Positions 8,455-17,856 of a stretch of DNA of 64,000 bases are shown here, piece after piece; the first letter of the stretch is position 1; the number at the start of each line of letters is the position of its first letter. The DNA lies in the NCBI RefSeq assembly GCF_000807255.1, contig NZ_CP009268.1, positions 1,146,384 to 1,210,383 of the forward strand, in the 5' to 3' direction. This stretch comes from Clostridium pasteurianum DSM 525 = ATCC 6013 (GTDB taxonomy: Bacteria > Bacillota > Clostridia > Clostridiales > Clostridiaceae). The position numbers and the translations under genes were made by a program. Below the pieces are notes generated by a model. It saw only the letters and a program-made list of their open reading frames with translations. It did no database searches and was not told where the DNA came from.

Positions 8455-9414
8455 ATGAAAAAATTTTTATTAATAATACTTGCTATTATGACAGTATGCC
8501 TATCTAGCGGATGTATAAATATAGGAGTAGATACAGCAAAAGACGGCAATAAGATTAGAATAGGTGTTGCTATAGCTAATGCTAATGATAAGTATGCATC
8601 TTATTTACTGGATGAAATGAAAAATTACTCTAAATCTTTAAAGGATATTGAAGTGATATTTGCTGATGCAAAGAAAAATTCCAATACACAGTTGTCACAG
8701 GTTGAAAACTTTATATCACAGAGGGTAGATGTAATAATTGTTGCTCCTGTTTATATAGATGCATCAAAGCCTATAACTGATAAAGCTAAAGCTGCTAATA
8801 TTCCAATTATAAGCCTTATGACTCCCTTTGAAAATCAAAGTGATGCAGTAAGTTATATAGCTCCAGATTCAAAACAAGCGGCTACACTAGAGATGGAATA
8901 TCTTGCAAAGAGGATGAATTATAAGGGTAATGTTGCAATCATGATGGGACCAAGGGAGGACAGAGCCCAGAGAGTGAGGACTGAAACTTACCATGAAGTA
9001 ATATCAAAATATCCTGATATGGAAATTGTTGCAGAGCAGTCAGCTGAATGGGATAGAGCTAGAGGTACGGTATTAATGGAAAATTGGATTGAATCTGGCA
9101 AGAAGATTGATAGTGTAGCTGTTAATAACGATGAAATGGCCATAGGGGCATTAAATACTATAGAAGCAGCAGGTAAACTGGGAAAGATAACTGTAGGTGG
9201 TATAGACGCTACTCCTGATTCACTTCAATATGTAAAAAGTGGGAAACTAGCTGTTACAGTGTTTCAGGATGCAGAAAAACTAAGCAAAGCTAGCATAGAC
9301 ACTGCAATCAAAGCAGCTAAAGGTGAAAATGTAGAAAAGACAATAAGTATCAAAAATGAATTGGTTACTCCGGAAAATGTAGATAGATACATAGCTAAAT
9401 GGAAAAATAAATAA
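8455..9414 (+). CDS. Sugar-type periplasmic binding lipoprotein
   Basis: This is a 319-residue lipoprotein. The signal peptide ends in the lipobox LSSGC, and the mature part is a type I periplasmic binding protein of the RbsB kind: IRIGVAIANANDKYASYL, VDVIIVAPVY, GNVAIMMGPRED, VNNDEMAIGALN and TVGGIDATPD mark the two-lobed ligand site. Such proteins usually work with an ABC ATPase and permease. Here none is adjacent; the next gene, 32 bases on, is a membrane hybrid kinase. I infer that it senses an extracellular sugar or sugar-like ligand for the kinase rather than for import. GAGGAG lies before the ATG. Confidence 0.88.
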   Translation: MKKFLLIILAIMTVCLSSGCINIGVDTAKDGNKIRIGVAIANANDKYASYLLDEMKNYSKSLKDIEVIFADAKKNSNTQLSQVENFISQRVDVIIVAPVYIDASKPITDKAKAANIPIISLMTPFENQSDAVSYIAPDSKQAATLEMEYLAKRMNYKGNVAIMMGPREDRAQRVRTETYHEVISKYPDMEIVAEQSAEWDRARGTVLMENWIESGKKIDSVAVNNDEMAIGALNTIEAAGKLGKITVGGIDATPDSLQYVKSGKLAVTVFQDAEKLSKASIDTAIKAAKGENVEKTISIKNELVTPENVDRYIAKWKNK

Positions 9415-9446
9415 AACTTTAGTACATATACTTTTAGGAGGAGTTT

Positions 9447-12400
9447 ATGAATATATTTAAAAACTATAGTATAAAGCAAAGATTTCTAATATTGTTTTTT
9501 GTTTGTATTGTGACATTTATTGGATTCGGTATTTTTGCTTTGATTGAATTTAATAATCTAGTGAAAGTAACTAATAAGCTTTATAATCAATCATCAAAAG
9601 TTTCCGATGCTACCGTAAATGCAAAAGTAAATTTGGTTAAAATTAACAGTGCCATAAATGATGTTATTTTAGCATCAGATAGTAATGAAATTCAAGAAGG
9701 TATAAATAAAGTTAGCCAATATGAAAATGACCTTCAAAAAAATTTGGATACTATAGGAGAAAACTCTGATGATTCTGATACTAAAAGAAATTTGCAAGAT
9801 GCTAATAATGTTCTTTCTAAATGGGCTAAGCCTCAGAGAGATAAAATTATAAAATATGTTCAAGAAGGGAAGAAACAGGATGCGATAAATATATCCAAGG
9901 GAATACATTCAGATTTTGTAAGCGAGCTTGAGCTGGATCTTGATAATATATATGCTAATTCTTTAATAGATCAAAGAAATTTAGTTCAACAATCAAATGC
10001 ACTGCAGTCTTCTGAAAAGATAACTTTATTCTTAACTTTGGCAATTTTAACAAGTGTACTATTAGCACTATTTATATTGATAATTAAAAGCATTTTAGTT
10101 CCTATTAACAGCTTGAAAGACCATATGATTAACATTTCACATTCTGGGACTTTTGAAGAATATGAAATGGACCAAAATGATGAGATATCAGAAATGGCTA
10201 AAAATTATAATTTATTGATACATAAGTTAAAAACTAAATTATGGATCAATAATACCCAGAATGCTTTAAAGGATGAAATGACTGGCAGCCTTTCTGTAAA
10301 AGAATTAACACAGAATATTATTAATTTTTTGTCCAGACATTTAGATGCTGGAAATGGAACTTTTTATATATATAAAGATTCAGATAATAAACTTATTTTA
10401 AAGTCTTCCTTTGCTTTCACAGAAAGAGACAGGCTGTCTAATGTATATGAAGTTGGAGAAGGAATTATAGGGCAAGTAGCTTTAGAGAGGAAACCTATAC
10501 ATTTAAAAAAAGTTAAAGAGTCAGAAGCGGCAGTTTGTACATCAACTACCTTTGGGCCACCTCTTAATGTATATGCTTTCCCATTGATTCATGAAGATGA
10601 ACTCTATGGGGTTATTGAATTGTCTTCTTTTGAATATTTTGATGATTTAAAAAAGAATTTTTTAGAAGAAGTATGTAACGTTATTGCTGCGAATCTTCAT
10701 TCTGCTCTTCAAAATGAAAGAATTAAACAGCTTTTGGAAATGAGTGAAAAGTCAGAAAGAGAAGCTCACAAAATATCAAGAGAACTTAAAAATGCAAATG
10801 TAGAATTGGAAGAAAAACAAAGGCAGCTCCAGATTCAATCTGAAGAACTTCAACAAACTAATTCACAACTGGAAGAACAGCAGCAAATACTTCAGCAGCA
10901 AAGTGAGGAATTGCAGCAAACTAATACTCAGCTTGAGGAACATCAACTTCAAATAGAGGAGCAGTCGAGAATTCTAAGCATGAAAAATGAGGAATTAGAA
11001 AAATCTAAAGAAGAGATTTTAATGCGTACTAAAGATTTAGAAAATGCAAATAAATATAAGTCTCAATTTTTGGCGAATATTTCTCATGAACTTAGGACTC
11101 CTCTTAATTCAATTATATTATTATCTAATCTTTTAATTAGAAATGGAAAAGAGAAGTTTGAAAATTCTACACAGGAAAAGTTTAAAGTTATATATAACTC
11201 AGGACAGCATCTTCTTCGTTTAATAAATAATATTTTGGATCTATCAAAAATTGAAGCTGGTAAAATAGATCTTAATTATGATTATTTCAATACAGAAGAG
11301 CTTATAAAAGAACTTAAAGATATTTTTGAGGTAACAGCCAAGGAGAAAAATATTCAGTTTATATTGGAAGATCAATTTAAAAACAATTTTTATGGTGATA
11401 GAGACAAAATTTCTCAAATAGTTAGAAATTTTTTGTCTAATGCTTTTAAATTTACAGATAGGGGAACTGTAAAGCTAAAAATAGTGCGGGATAATAGAGA
11501 TGAGAATAATCTAATATTTTCTGTATCTGATACAGGAATAGGTATATCTAAAGAAAAATTAGATATAATTTTCGAAGAATTTCATCAAGGGGATGGCTCT
11601 ATCTCAAGAAAATATGGGGGAACAGGTCTTGGATTATCCATAAGCAGCAGACTTTGTGAACTTATGAAGGGTAAAATAAAAGTAACCAGTGAACCTGAGA
11701 TGGGAAGCACCTTTTATTTATATTTGCCTTTGACACTTTCAGAAGAGACCTCCACAAAATTGGAAGCAGCTGTTACTACAAGTCTAGAGGATAAAAATAA
11801 AGAAGAAATAATTGAAGAACAAATAAAAAATACAAAGACGAAAAAGCTGCTTATAGTGGAAGATGATAAGCAATTAATCCAGTCAATAAAATCTATATCT
11901 GAAGGTATAGGTTTTGCCACATTAGTATCCGACAGTGGAGCAAAGGCACTAAAACTTATAGAAGAATATAAAATTAGTGGTATTTTATTGGATTTAGGAC
12001 TTCCTGATATAGATGGAATTGATTTGCTAAAAGAAATTAATGAACTATTGAAATTAAAAAATACATATGTTCCTGTTATTATCTATACGGGTATGGATAT
12101 ATCGCCTGAACAGGAAAAAGAGATAAAATTATATACGGACAGAATAATTGTTAAAACTGCAAACTCAGATGAAAGATTGCTAGATGAACTGACTTTAATA
12201 CTTCATAAAGTTAATAATGAAGAAGATTATAGAAGTATTATGACCTCTAAAATTAATAAGAATACGGCACTAAATTTAGATAATAAAAAAATACTCATTG
12301 TAGATGATGACCCGCGTAATATATTTGTACTTGCAGCTGCATTAGAAGATTTTGGTGCAGAAATTGTTGAAGCTGACAATGGAGAAGAAGCTCTAAGAGA

Positions 12401-12650
12401 ACTTGAAAGCCAGTCTGCAGATTTAATTTTAATGGACATAATGATGCCGATTATGAATGGATATGAAGCCATTAAAAAAATACGAAGTTCAAGCAAATTC
12501 AAAAATATACCTATCATAGCCATAACAGCAAAGTCACTAAAAGGTGACAAGGAAAAATGCATAGCTGCTGGTGCAAATGACTATATTTCCAAGCCTATTG
12601 ATTATGATGTGCTAATAACATTAATAAAAGCTTGGATTAGCAAAGATTGA
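9447..12650 (+). CDS. Large membrane hybrid histidine kinase (4HB-HAMP-GAF-HisKA-HATPase-REC-REC)
   Basis: This is a 1067-residue sensor. A membrane helix (about 13-35) is followed by an extracytoplasmic four-helix-bundle region to about 190, a second helix (about 192-215), a HAMP linker, a GAF domain (about 275-425), a Gln/Glu-rich coiled coil (about 430-540), HisKA with His547 in ISHELRTPLN, an ATPase domain (DTGIGIS, GGTGLGLSIS), and two receivers with Asp849 and Asp997. The second receiver has canonical DDD, D and K positions; the first is more divergent (VKTANS where TKP/AKP is usual). There is no DNA-binding output, so phosphate must pass on by relay. It follows the binding lipoprotein and precedes a CheR-type gene by six bases. 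GGAGGAG precedes the start. Confidence 0.92.
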   Translation: MNIFKNYSIKQRFLILFFVCIVTFIGFGIFALIEFNNLVKVTNKLYNQSSKVSDATVNAKVNLVKINSAINDVILASDSNEIQEGINKVSQYENDLQKNLDTIGENSDDSDTKRNLQDANNVLSKWAKPQRDKIIKYVQEGKKQDAINISKGIHSDFVSELELDLDNIYANSLIDQRNLVQQSNALQSSEKITLFLTLAILTSVLLALFILIIKSILVPINSLKDHMINISHSGTFEEYEMDQNDEISEMAKNYNLLIHKLKTKLWINNTQNALKDEMTGSLSVKELTQNIINFLSRHLDAGNGTFYIYKDSDNKLILKSSFAFTERDRLSNVYEVGEGIIGQVALERKPIHLKKVKESEAAVCTSTTFGPPLNVYAFPLIHEDELYGVIELSSFEYFDDLKKNFLEEVCNVIAANLHSALQNERIKQLLEMSEKSEREAHKISRELKNANVELEEKQRQLQIQSEELQQTNSQLEEQQQILQQQSEELQQTNTQLEEHQLQIEEQSRILSMKNEELEKSKEEILMRTKDLENANKYKSQFLANISHELRTPLNSIILLSNLLIRNGKEKFENSTQEKFKVIYNSGQHLLRLINNILDLSKIEAGKIDLNYDYFNTEELIKELKDIFEVTAKEKNIQFILEDQFKNNFYGDRDKISQIVRNFLSNAFKFTDRGTVKLKIVRDNRDENNLIFSVSDTGIGISKEKLDIIFEEFHQGDGSISRKYGGTGLGLSISSRLCELMKGKIKVTSEPEMGSTFYLYLPLTLSEETSTKLEAAVTTSLEDKNKEEIIEEQIKNTKTKKLLIVEDDKQLIQSIKSISEGIGFATLVSDSGAKALKLIEEYKISGILLDLGLPDIDGIDLLKEINELLKLKNTYVPVIIYTGMDISPEQEKEIKLYTDRIIVKTANSDERLLDELTLILHKVNNEEDYRSIMTSKINKNTALNLDNKKILIVDDDPRNIFVLAAALEDFGAEIVEADNGEEALRELESQSADLILMDIMMPIMNGYEAIKKIRSSSKFKNIPIIAITAKSLKGDKEKCIAAGANDYISKPIDYDVLITLIKAWISKD

Positions 12651-12656
12651 TAAATT

Positions 12657-13811
12657 ATGGAGGAAAATTTGACTATTAGAACTAATTGTAACAATAATAA
12701 AATATACATAACAGTAATTGGAGAATTGGAAAATAATAATGAAATAGATGAGTTAGAAGATGTTATAAGTACATTAGAAAATAAAAAATTTCACATAACT
12801 TTTTTAGGTGCTAATGTAATTCCTAAAAATATTATAGAAAGAATTACCATTTTACAAGAAGATAATAAGTGCAATATCTTTGTTTTAAAACGATATTTGT
12901 TCTCATATTTACAATGTTTGGGGATAAAGTGTAGTTATATAACTGAAACTTTAGCTTTTAAAAAAACTGATTATAATTTATCCTGTGAAAAAGAAAAGCC
13001 AAGCAAGGAAGAAGTTTATGACTTTTTACGAAATATAAACAAGGCTTATGGCTATGATTATACAGAATATCAAATAGACAGTATTATGCGAAGAATAAAT
13101 ATATCTATGATTAGAGGCAGAATAAGTGATTTTAATACATTTAGAGAACAAGTACTGAATAATCAAGAAATTTTTCATGACTTGTTTTTAGATCTTTCTA
13201 TAAATACTACAGAATTCTTTAGAGATCATGAAGTATTTAGCATGATTAAAAATAAAATACTACCCTATTTAAATTCCTATAGTCATGTTAAGATATGGTG
13301 TGCAGGCTGTTCAATAGGTAAAGAAGTATATTCATTAGCTATAATACTAAAAGAGGCAAATATGCTTAGTAAAACTCAAATTTATGCTACAGATATCAAT
13401 CCCTATGTTATTGAAGAAGCAAGAAATGGTCTATATTCTATTTCTAATTTAGAGAAAGCTATAAGTAATTATAGAAAAGCTGAGGGTGAGAAAAATTTTA
13501 TTGAATACTTTGATATCAATAAGAGCTATATTAAGATCAAAGAGAATTTGAAAAAAAATATATTGTTTTTTCAGCACAGTTTATTAAGTGAGGGAAGGCT
13601 AAATGAGTTCAACTTAATACTGTGTAGGAATGTTTTTATCTATTTTAATGATAGCCTACAGGAAAAAGTTTTAAAGAATTTTTATAATTCTTTAGATGAT
13701 AATGGATTTTTAGTATTGGGTAAAAGTGAAGGAATACAAAAAAATAATGGACATAGATATTTTTATAAGTATAGTGAAAAAAATAAAATATATCGTAAAA
13801 GTAATAAGTAA
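12657..13811 (+). CDS. STAS-like domain fused to a CheR-type methyltransferase
   Basis: This is a 384-residue protein. Residues 1 to about 105 look like a STAS-type alpha/beta domain (KIYITVIGELENNNE, ITFLGANVIP). From about 115 on it is CheR: an N-terminal helical domain, the NTTEFFRD motif, the S-adenosylmethionine site IWCAGCSIGKEVYSLAI, ATDIN, and LILCRNVFIYF. CheR enzymes methylate glutamates on chemoreceptors, yet no receptor or CheB gene is nearby. Six bases separate it from the hybrid kinase, so the two are likely co-translated. The four-helix-bundle sensor of that kinase could be a substrate; this is inference. The ribosome binding site is weak. Confidence 0.88.
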   Translation: MEENLTIRTNCNNNKIYITVIGELENNNEIDELEDVISTLENKKFHITFLGANVIPKNIIERITILQEDNKCNIFVLKRYLFSYLQCLGIKCSYITETLAFKKTDYNLSCEKEKPSKEEVYDFLRNINKAYGYDYTEYQIDSIMRRINISMIRGRISDFNTFREQVLNNQEIFHDLFLDLSINTTEFFRDHEVFSMIKNKILPYLNSYSHVKIWCAGCSIGKEVYSLAIILKEANMLSKTQIYATDINPYVIEEARNGLYSISNLEKAISNYRKAEGEKNFIEYFDINKSYIKIKENLKKNILFFQHSLLSEGRLNEFNLILCRNVFIYFNDSLQEKVLKNFYNSLDDNGFLVLGKSEGIQKNNGHRYFYKYSEKNKIYRKSNK

Positions 13812-13831
13812 ACCAAGTATATCTCACCATC

Positions 13832-14044
13832 TTAATATTTTAAAAAATTCTCTTTTAATTTTTTATCTAACTCTGCATTAAAATGGACCCCTTCTTTGGG
13901 ATCTCTATGATGTTTTGGACATAGATAAATATGATTATAGGGACATTTTTCTAAATGCTTTATTTCACTTTTAAACATTATATGATGATCCTCTACTGCA
14001 TAACTACTTCCACATATTGCACAAAAATGTATTTCTGAACTCAT
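13832..14044 (-). CDS. Small HNH-like zinc-binding protein
   Basis: This is a 70-residue protein with a zinc-finger-like layout: CAICG near the N-terminus, then VEDHHIMFKSE, then YLCPKHHR. The CxxC plus DHH and CxxHH pattern resembles a minimal HNH/treble-clef nuclease core. AAGGAA lies about ten bases upstream of the ATG. It converges on the CheR-type gene with 20 bases between stops. Nuclease activity is not established for proteins this small; a structural zinc protein is the alternative. Confidence 0.7.
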   Translation of the reverse strand: MSSEIHFCAICGSSYAVEDHHIMFKSEIKHLEKCPYNHIYLCPKHHRDPKEGVHFNAELDKKLKENFLKY

Positions 14045-14428
14045 TTCATCATTCCTTACCTGTTAAAAATAAATGTATATATTATTTATAATATTTAATA
14101 TTACAAAATTATGATAATTTTTTCTATAGATTGTTTCACAATATTTTATTGCTCATTGATGATGAAATATACTCTTTCAGTACAGATAATAGATTGTTTG
14201 CAAATACTAAATATTGTCTTAAAATAAAGGCATAATTAAATAAGAGCTTTAAAAAATTATGGATTAATTTTAAGATAAATTGTATTAAGTATCAAGTTAT
14301 AAAAAATTTATATTTGTTTTTAAAAAATAAAAAATTCTATTGATATTATTAGTAAATATGATTTATAATAATATGGTAAACTTATGGGTTTTAAAAAAAC
14401 CAAAGGGTTTTGTACAAAGGAGAGTACT
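14045..14428. other. AT-rich intergenic region between divergent genes
   Basis: About 380 bases. The direct repeat ATAGATTGTTT appears twice (about 14127 and 14189). The right end holds a probable promoter and the ribosome binding site of the TetR gene. No RNA gene was seen. Confidence 0.35.
14340..14369 (+). promoter_or_regulatory. Probable sigma-A promoter of the tetR/efflux pair
   Basis: TTGATA (14340-14345) and TATAAT (14364-14369) are 18 bases apart, about 60 bases before the TetR-family start. This is a consensus reading only. Confidence 0.45.
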
Positions 14429-15295
14429 ATGGATAAAAGGATAAAGATTCTCTTAATAGCAAAGGAGCGTTTTTCACAATATGGATATAACAATGTATCT
14501 ATGCAGTCTATAGCTGAAGCTGGAAATATATCAAAGGCATCTATTTATAAACTATTTGTATCAAAAAATGAATTATTAAGAGAGCTCATTAAATACAATC
14601 TCCATAAAATGATTTATCAAGCTTCTAGCATAGATTTAAAAAATAATATAAGTGATGAAGAAAAGTTCAGGGCAAAAATTCTATATGAAATTGAATCCTA
14701 TAAAGAAAACAAAGAACTCTCTAAAATGCTTATGTTTACTTCAACTTCTAATGAATGTAAAGATATAAAGGAGCATATAGAATTTGTTAGATTTAAACTT
14801 ATTAATCTGAATAAAAATATTTTACTTCAATATTATGGAGAAGATATTGAAAATATTGTACTGGATTTAACTTTTATGCTGCTTGGTATTATAGGTTCTT
14901 TTACTCAATTAATAATAGATGGTACCGCTATAATAACTTCTATAGAAATTGTCGATGAAGTAAAGAAAATTTTAGATATTATTATTAATGATAAGAAAAA
15001 TAGACCAGCTCTATTAAACAAAGAGAACATGAATATTAAATTTAATTATTCAGAGAGTGAAAATATTTCAAGAGAAGGATTGATTGAAAAATGTTTATCA
15101 GATATGGAGAGTATATTGAAAAATATTTCAAGGAATGATAACCAAAAAAGTGAATTATTATCAGCCTTTTACCATCTTAATGAAGAAATTTTAAAAGAGA
15201 CAAAAGCTAATTATCTGATAGATGCTTTGCTTGGATACTTAAATCAGTTGGATAGTCTTAAACCAATAGTTATTAAATTAAGAACATTATTATAA
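14429..15295 (+). CDS. TetR/AcrR-family transcriptional regulator
   Basis: This is a 288-residue regulator with a TetR helix-turn-helix at the N-terminus (RFSQYGYNNVSMQSIAEAG, then ISKASIYKLFVSKNELL). The remainder is a helical ligand-binding domain, longer than the usual 190-210 residues because of an extra C-terminal helical stretch of about 80 residues. I chose the ATG at 14429, which has AAAGGAGAG upstream; the frame opens 45 bases earlier. It is 12 bases upstream of an MFS exporter and most likely represses that gene and itself in response to a toxic compound. Confidence 0.9.
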   Translation: MDKRIKILLIAKERFSQYGYNNVSMQSIAEAGNISKASIYKLFVSKNELLRELIKYNLHKMIYQASSIDLKNNISDEEKFRAKILYEIESYKENKELSKMLMFTSTSNECKDIKEHIEFVRFKLINLNKNILLQYYGEDIENIVLDLTFMLLGIIGSFTQLIIDGTAIITSIEIVDEVKKILDIIINDKKNRPALLNKENMNIKFNYSESENISREGLIEKCLSDMESILKNISRNDNQKSELLSAFYHLNEEILKETKANYLIDALLGYLNQLDSLKPIVIKLRTLL

Positions 15296-15307
15296 AGGAG
15301 AATTTTA

Positions 15308-16744
15308 ATGGATAATACAACATCTTTAAAGGTAACTAATCGTAATGCCATTGTTATTGTATTTATTATTGGAGCATTTGTTACAATTTTAAATCAGACT
15401 TTACTTGTGACGGCTTTACCTCATATTATGAGAAGTTTCAATATTACAGCAGATAAAGTTCAGTGGCTCACTACAGCATTTATGCTGGTAAATGGTATAT
15501 TTATTCCTGTAACAGCTTTTCTTATTGAAAAATATTCAACCAGAACATTATTTATGTCATTTATGGGCATTTTTGTTATAGGAACTTTAGTAGCAGCTTT
15601 AGCACCAAATTTTTCAGTTTTATTGATTGCACGTATATTGCAAGCTGTTGGTGCTGGAGGTATTATGCCGCTTATGCAGACTGTATTTCTTGTTATATTT
15701 CCAAAGGAAAAACGTGGGACAGCTATGGGGATGATGGGGCTTGTAATTGCTTTTGCACCAGCTATAGGACCTACTTTAAGCGGATGGATTGTAGATAGGT
15801 TTTCTTGGCATTATTTATTTTACATCATTTTGCCTATTGCTATAATCGATGTAATTATAGCAATATTTATACTTAAAAATGTAACTGAACAAAGGAAAAT
15901 TAAATTAGATATTTTATCAGTTATATTATCTTCTTTAGGCTTTGGAGGAATATTATATGGTTTCAGTACTGCTGGTTCAAATGGTTGGTCTGATAAATGG
16001 GTAATTGCAGCCATTTTAGTTGGATTAATAAGTATGTTGTTATTTGTACTTAGACAGCTTAAGCAGGAGCGTCCGTTGCTTGAATTAAGAGTATTTAAAA
16101 ACAGAACTTTTACTATAACAACTATTTTGGGTATGATTTCATTTGCATCAATGATGGGATTAGAAACCATATTGCCTATGTACACACAAAATTTGCGTAA
16201 TATAACAGCTTTCCATTCTGGATTAATGCTTCTTCCGGGAGCTATTGTAATGGGAGCTATGTCACCTATAACTGGAGTAATATTTGATAAGATTGGTGCA
16301 AAACTTATAGGGATTATAGGATTTTTAATTTTAACTGTCACTACTTTTTTCTTTGCCTTTTTAGATTTAAATACATCACTGACTTTTATTATAATTGTAT
16401 ATGCAATACGTATGGCTGGAATATCAATGGTAATGATGCCGCTTATAACTGCTGGTATTAATGCTCTGCCAAGTAACCTAATAGCACATGCTACAGCTGT
16501 AAATAATACTTTCCGTCAGGTGGCTGCTTCAATTGGTACAGCTGTCCTAATAACTGTAATGACAAATGCAGCTAAAAATAGTGCTTCTAAAAATCCCCTT
16601 AATGCTATGGTAACTGGAATGGATGCTGCATTTCTAGGTGCTGCTATTTTAGCTTGTGCAGGATTAGTGTTGATTTTTGCATTGAAGCAGGAGAATAAAA
16701 ATAAAGAAGCTAAAGAGGTAGTAGAAGAAATAAAAGTAGGATAG
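15308..16744 (+). CDS. MFS multidrug exporter, DHA2 (EmrB/QacA) family
   Basis: This is a 478-residue membrane protein with about 14 hydrophobic helices. DHA2 marks include LNQTLLVTALPHIM in helix 1, WLTTAFMLV, RILQAVGAGGIMPLMQT in helix 4 and GPTLSGWIVDRFSWHYLFYI in the antiporter motif of helix 5. It expels drugs in exchange for protons. AAAGGAG precedes the ATG, and the gene shares a transcript with the TetR gene just upstream. A second DHA2 pump with a different regulator lies at 40722-42413. Confidence 0.92.
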   Translation: MDNTTSLKVTNRNAIVIVFIIGAFVTILNQTLLVTALPHIMRSFNITADKVQWLTTAFMLVNGIFIPVTAFLIEKYSTRTLFMSFMGIFVIGTLVAALAPNFSVLLIARILQAVGAGGIMPLMQTVFLVIFPKEKRGTAMGMMGLVIAFAPAIGPTLSGWIVDRFSWHYLFYIILPIAIIDVIIAIFILKNVTEQRKIKLDILSVILSSLGFGGILYGFSTAGSNGWSDKWVIAAILVGLISMLLFVLRQLKQERPLLELRVFKNRTFTITTILGMISFASMMGLETILPMYTQNLRNITAFHSGLMLLPGAIVMGAMSPITGVIFDKIGAKLIGIIGFLILTVTTFFFAFLDLNTSLTFIIIVYAIRMAGISMVMMPLITAGINALPSNLIAHATAVNNTFRQVAASIGTAVLITVMTNAAKNSASKNPLNAMVTGMDAAFLGAAILACAGLVLIFALKQENKNKEAKEVVEEIKVG

Positions 16745-16819
16745 TAATTGAAATGTAACAGCAAGTTTAGGTGAATTCTCAATATGGATTATTTGTGTGG
16801 AAATGAAGTTAATAAATAG

Positions 16820-16844
16820 AGCAGGGCGATTCGCTCTGCTTTTC
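16820..16844 (+). terminator. Rho-independent terminator of the efflux operon
   Basis: AGCAGGGCG and CGCTCTGCT pair over nine positions (one G-T) around an ATT loop, followed by TTTT. Confidence 0.8.
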
Positions 16845-16999
16845 CATATTTTAAAATAGATATTTGATATAATTTTTTATGTTTTTCTAAAGTGTAGTAT
16901 AATTATACCAGTATAATAATAAATAAATTTTTTGCAATGTAGTTCTAAATATCGATGCAGTTATACTTATGATAAACAAATAGATTGGAGGAAAAATTA

Positions 17000-17719
17000 A
17001 TGCCGATTGGAGTTATAATTAATGCCCTTTCAGTACTTTTGGGAGGCCTAATTGGAGCATTTTTAGGAGATAAAATTCCAGAACGAGTACGCAAAGCATT
17101 ACCCCTTACTTTTGGAGCAGCATCAATGGCCATGGGAATAAATTTGATAATGAAAATGCATACAATGCCTGCAGTAATATTAGCCTTAATTCTTGGAAGT
17201 GCCATAGGTGAACTAATTAAGCTTGAAAAGGGAATTGAGTGGTGTGCAGAACGTGTGCGTAAACCAGTTGAAAGAATATTTTCTAGTAAGGGAAATATAG
17301 ATAATCAAAAAGAATTTATGGAAAAGTTTGTTGGTATAGTGGTTTTATTTTGTGCCAGTGGGACAGGTATCTTTGGTGCATTAAATGAAGGCATGACTGG
17401 CGATCATTCGGTATTAATAGCAAAATCCTTCCTTGATTTTTTCACAGCAGCAATTTTTGCAACAGCTCTTGGATACATAGTTTTAACTATTTGCATTCCG
17501 CAGTTTATTATATTGATAGGTTTGTTTTTAAGTGCAGCACTTATACTGCCAATGACTACACCAGCAATGGTTGCAGATTTTACTGCTTGTGGCGGCATTA
17601 TAATGCTTGCAACAGGTTTTCGCATAAGTGGTATAAAGGCCTTTCCAATTGCAAATATGTTACCTGCGCTTGTAATAGTGATGCCAATATCACATTTGTG
17701 GACCAACTTTGTAAAATAA
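17000..17719 (+). CDS. DUF554 family membrane protein (YqgA-like)
   Basis: This is a 239-residue membrane protein. It starts MPIGVIINALSVLLGGLIG, has GSAIGELIKLEKGIEW after the third helix, GIFGALNEG in the middle and a GGIIMLATGFRI segment near the C-terminus, all standard for DUF554. The family spans the membrane about seven times and is of unknown function, possibly transport. GGAGG lies nine bases before the ATG at 17000; the frame opens 15 bases earlier. It is not obviously linked to its neighbours. Confidence 0.88.
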   Translation: MPIGVIINALSVLLGGLIGAFLGDKIPERVRKALPLTFGAASMAMGINLIMKMHTMPAVILALILGSAIGELIKLEKGIEWCAERVRKPVERIFSSKGNIDNQKEFMEKFVGIVVLFCASGTGIFGALNEGMTGDHSVLIAKSFLDFFTAAIFATALGYIVLTICIPQFIILIGLFLSAALILPMTTPAMVADFTACGGIIMLATGFRISGIKAFPIANMLPALVIVMPISHLWTNFVK

Positions 17720-17856
17720 ACTATTTTTTTATAATAGATAGATAAAAAATAATTCAAATTCCCAGACTATTTATTGTACACCAATTATATACTTCCTTCA
17801 TAGTATGTTAGAGGGCTTCAAGAAGTCCAAAATAAAAATTGGAAGGGGTTCAATAA

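Noticed and set aside
15820-16341. Minus-strand ORF of 173 codons inside the MFS gene
   Set aside because: Antisense shadow of a hydrophobic transporter gene; composition follows the plus-strand codons.
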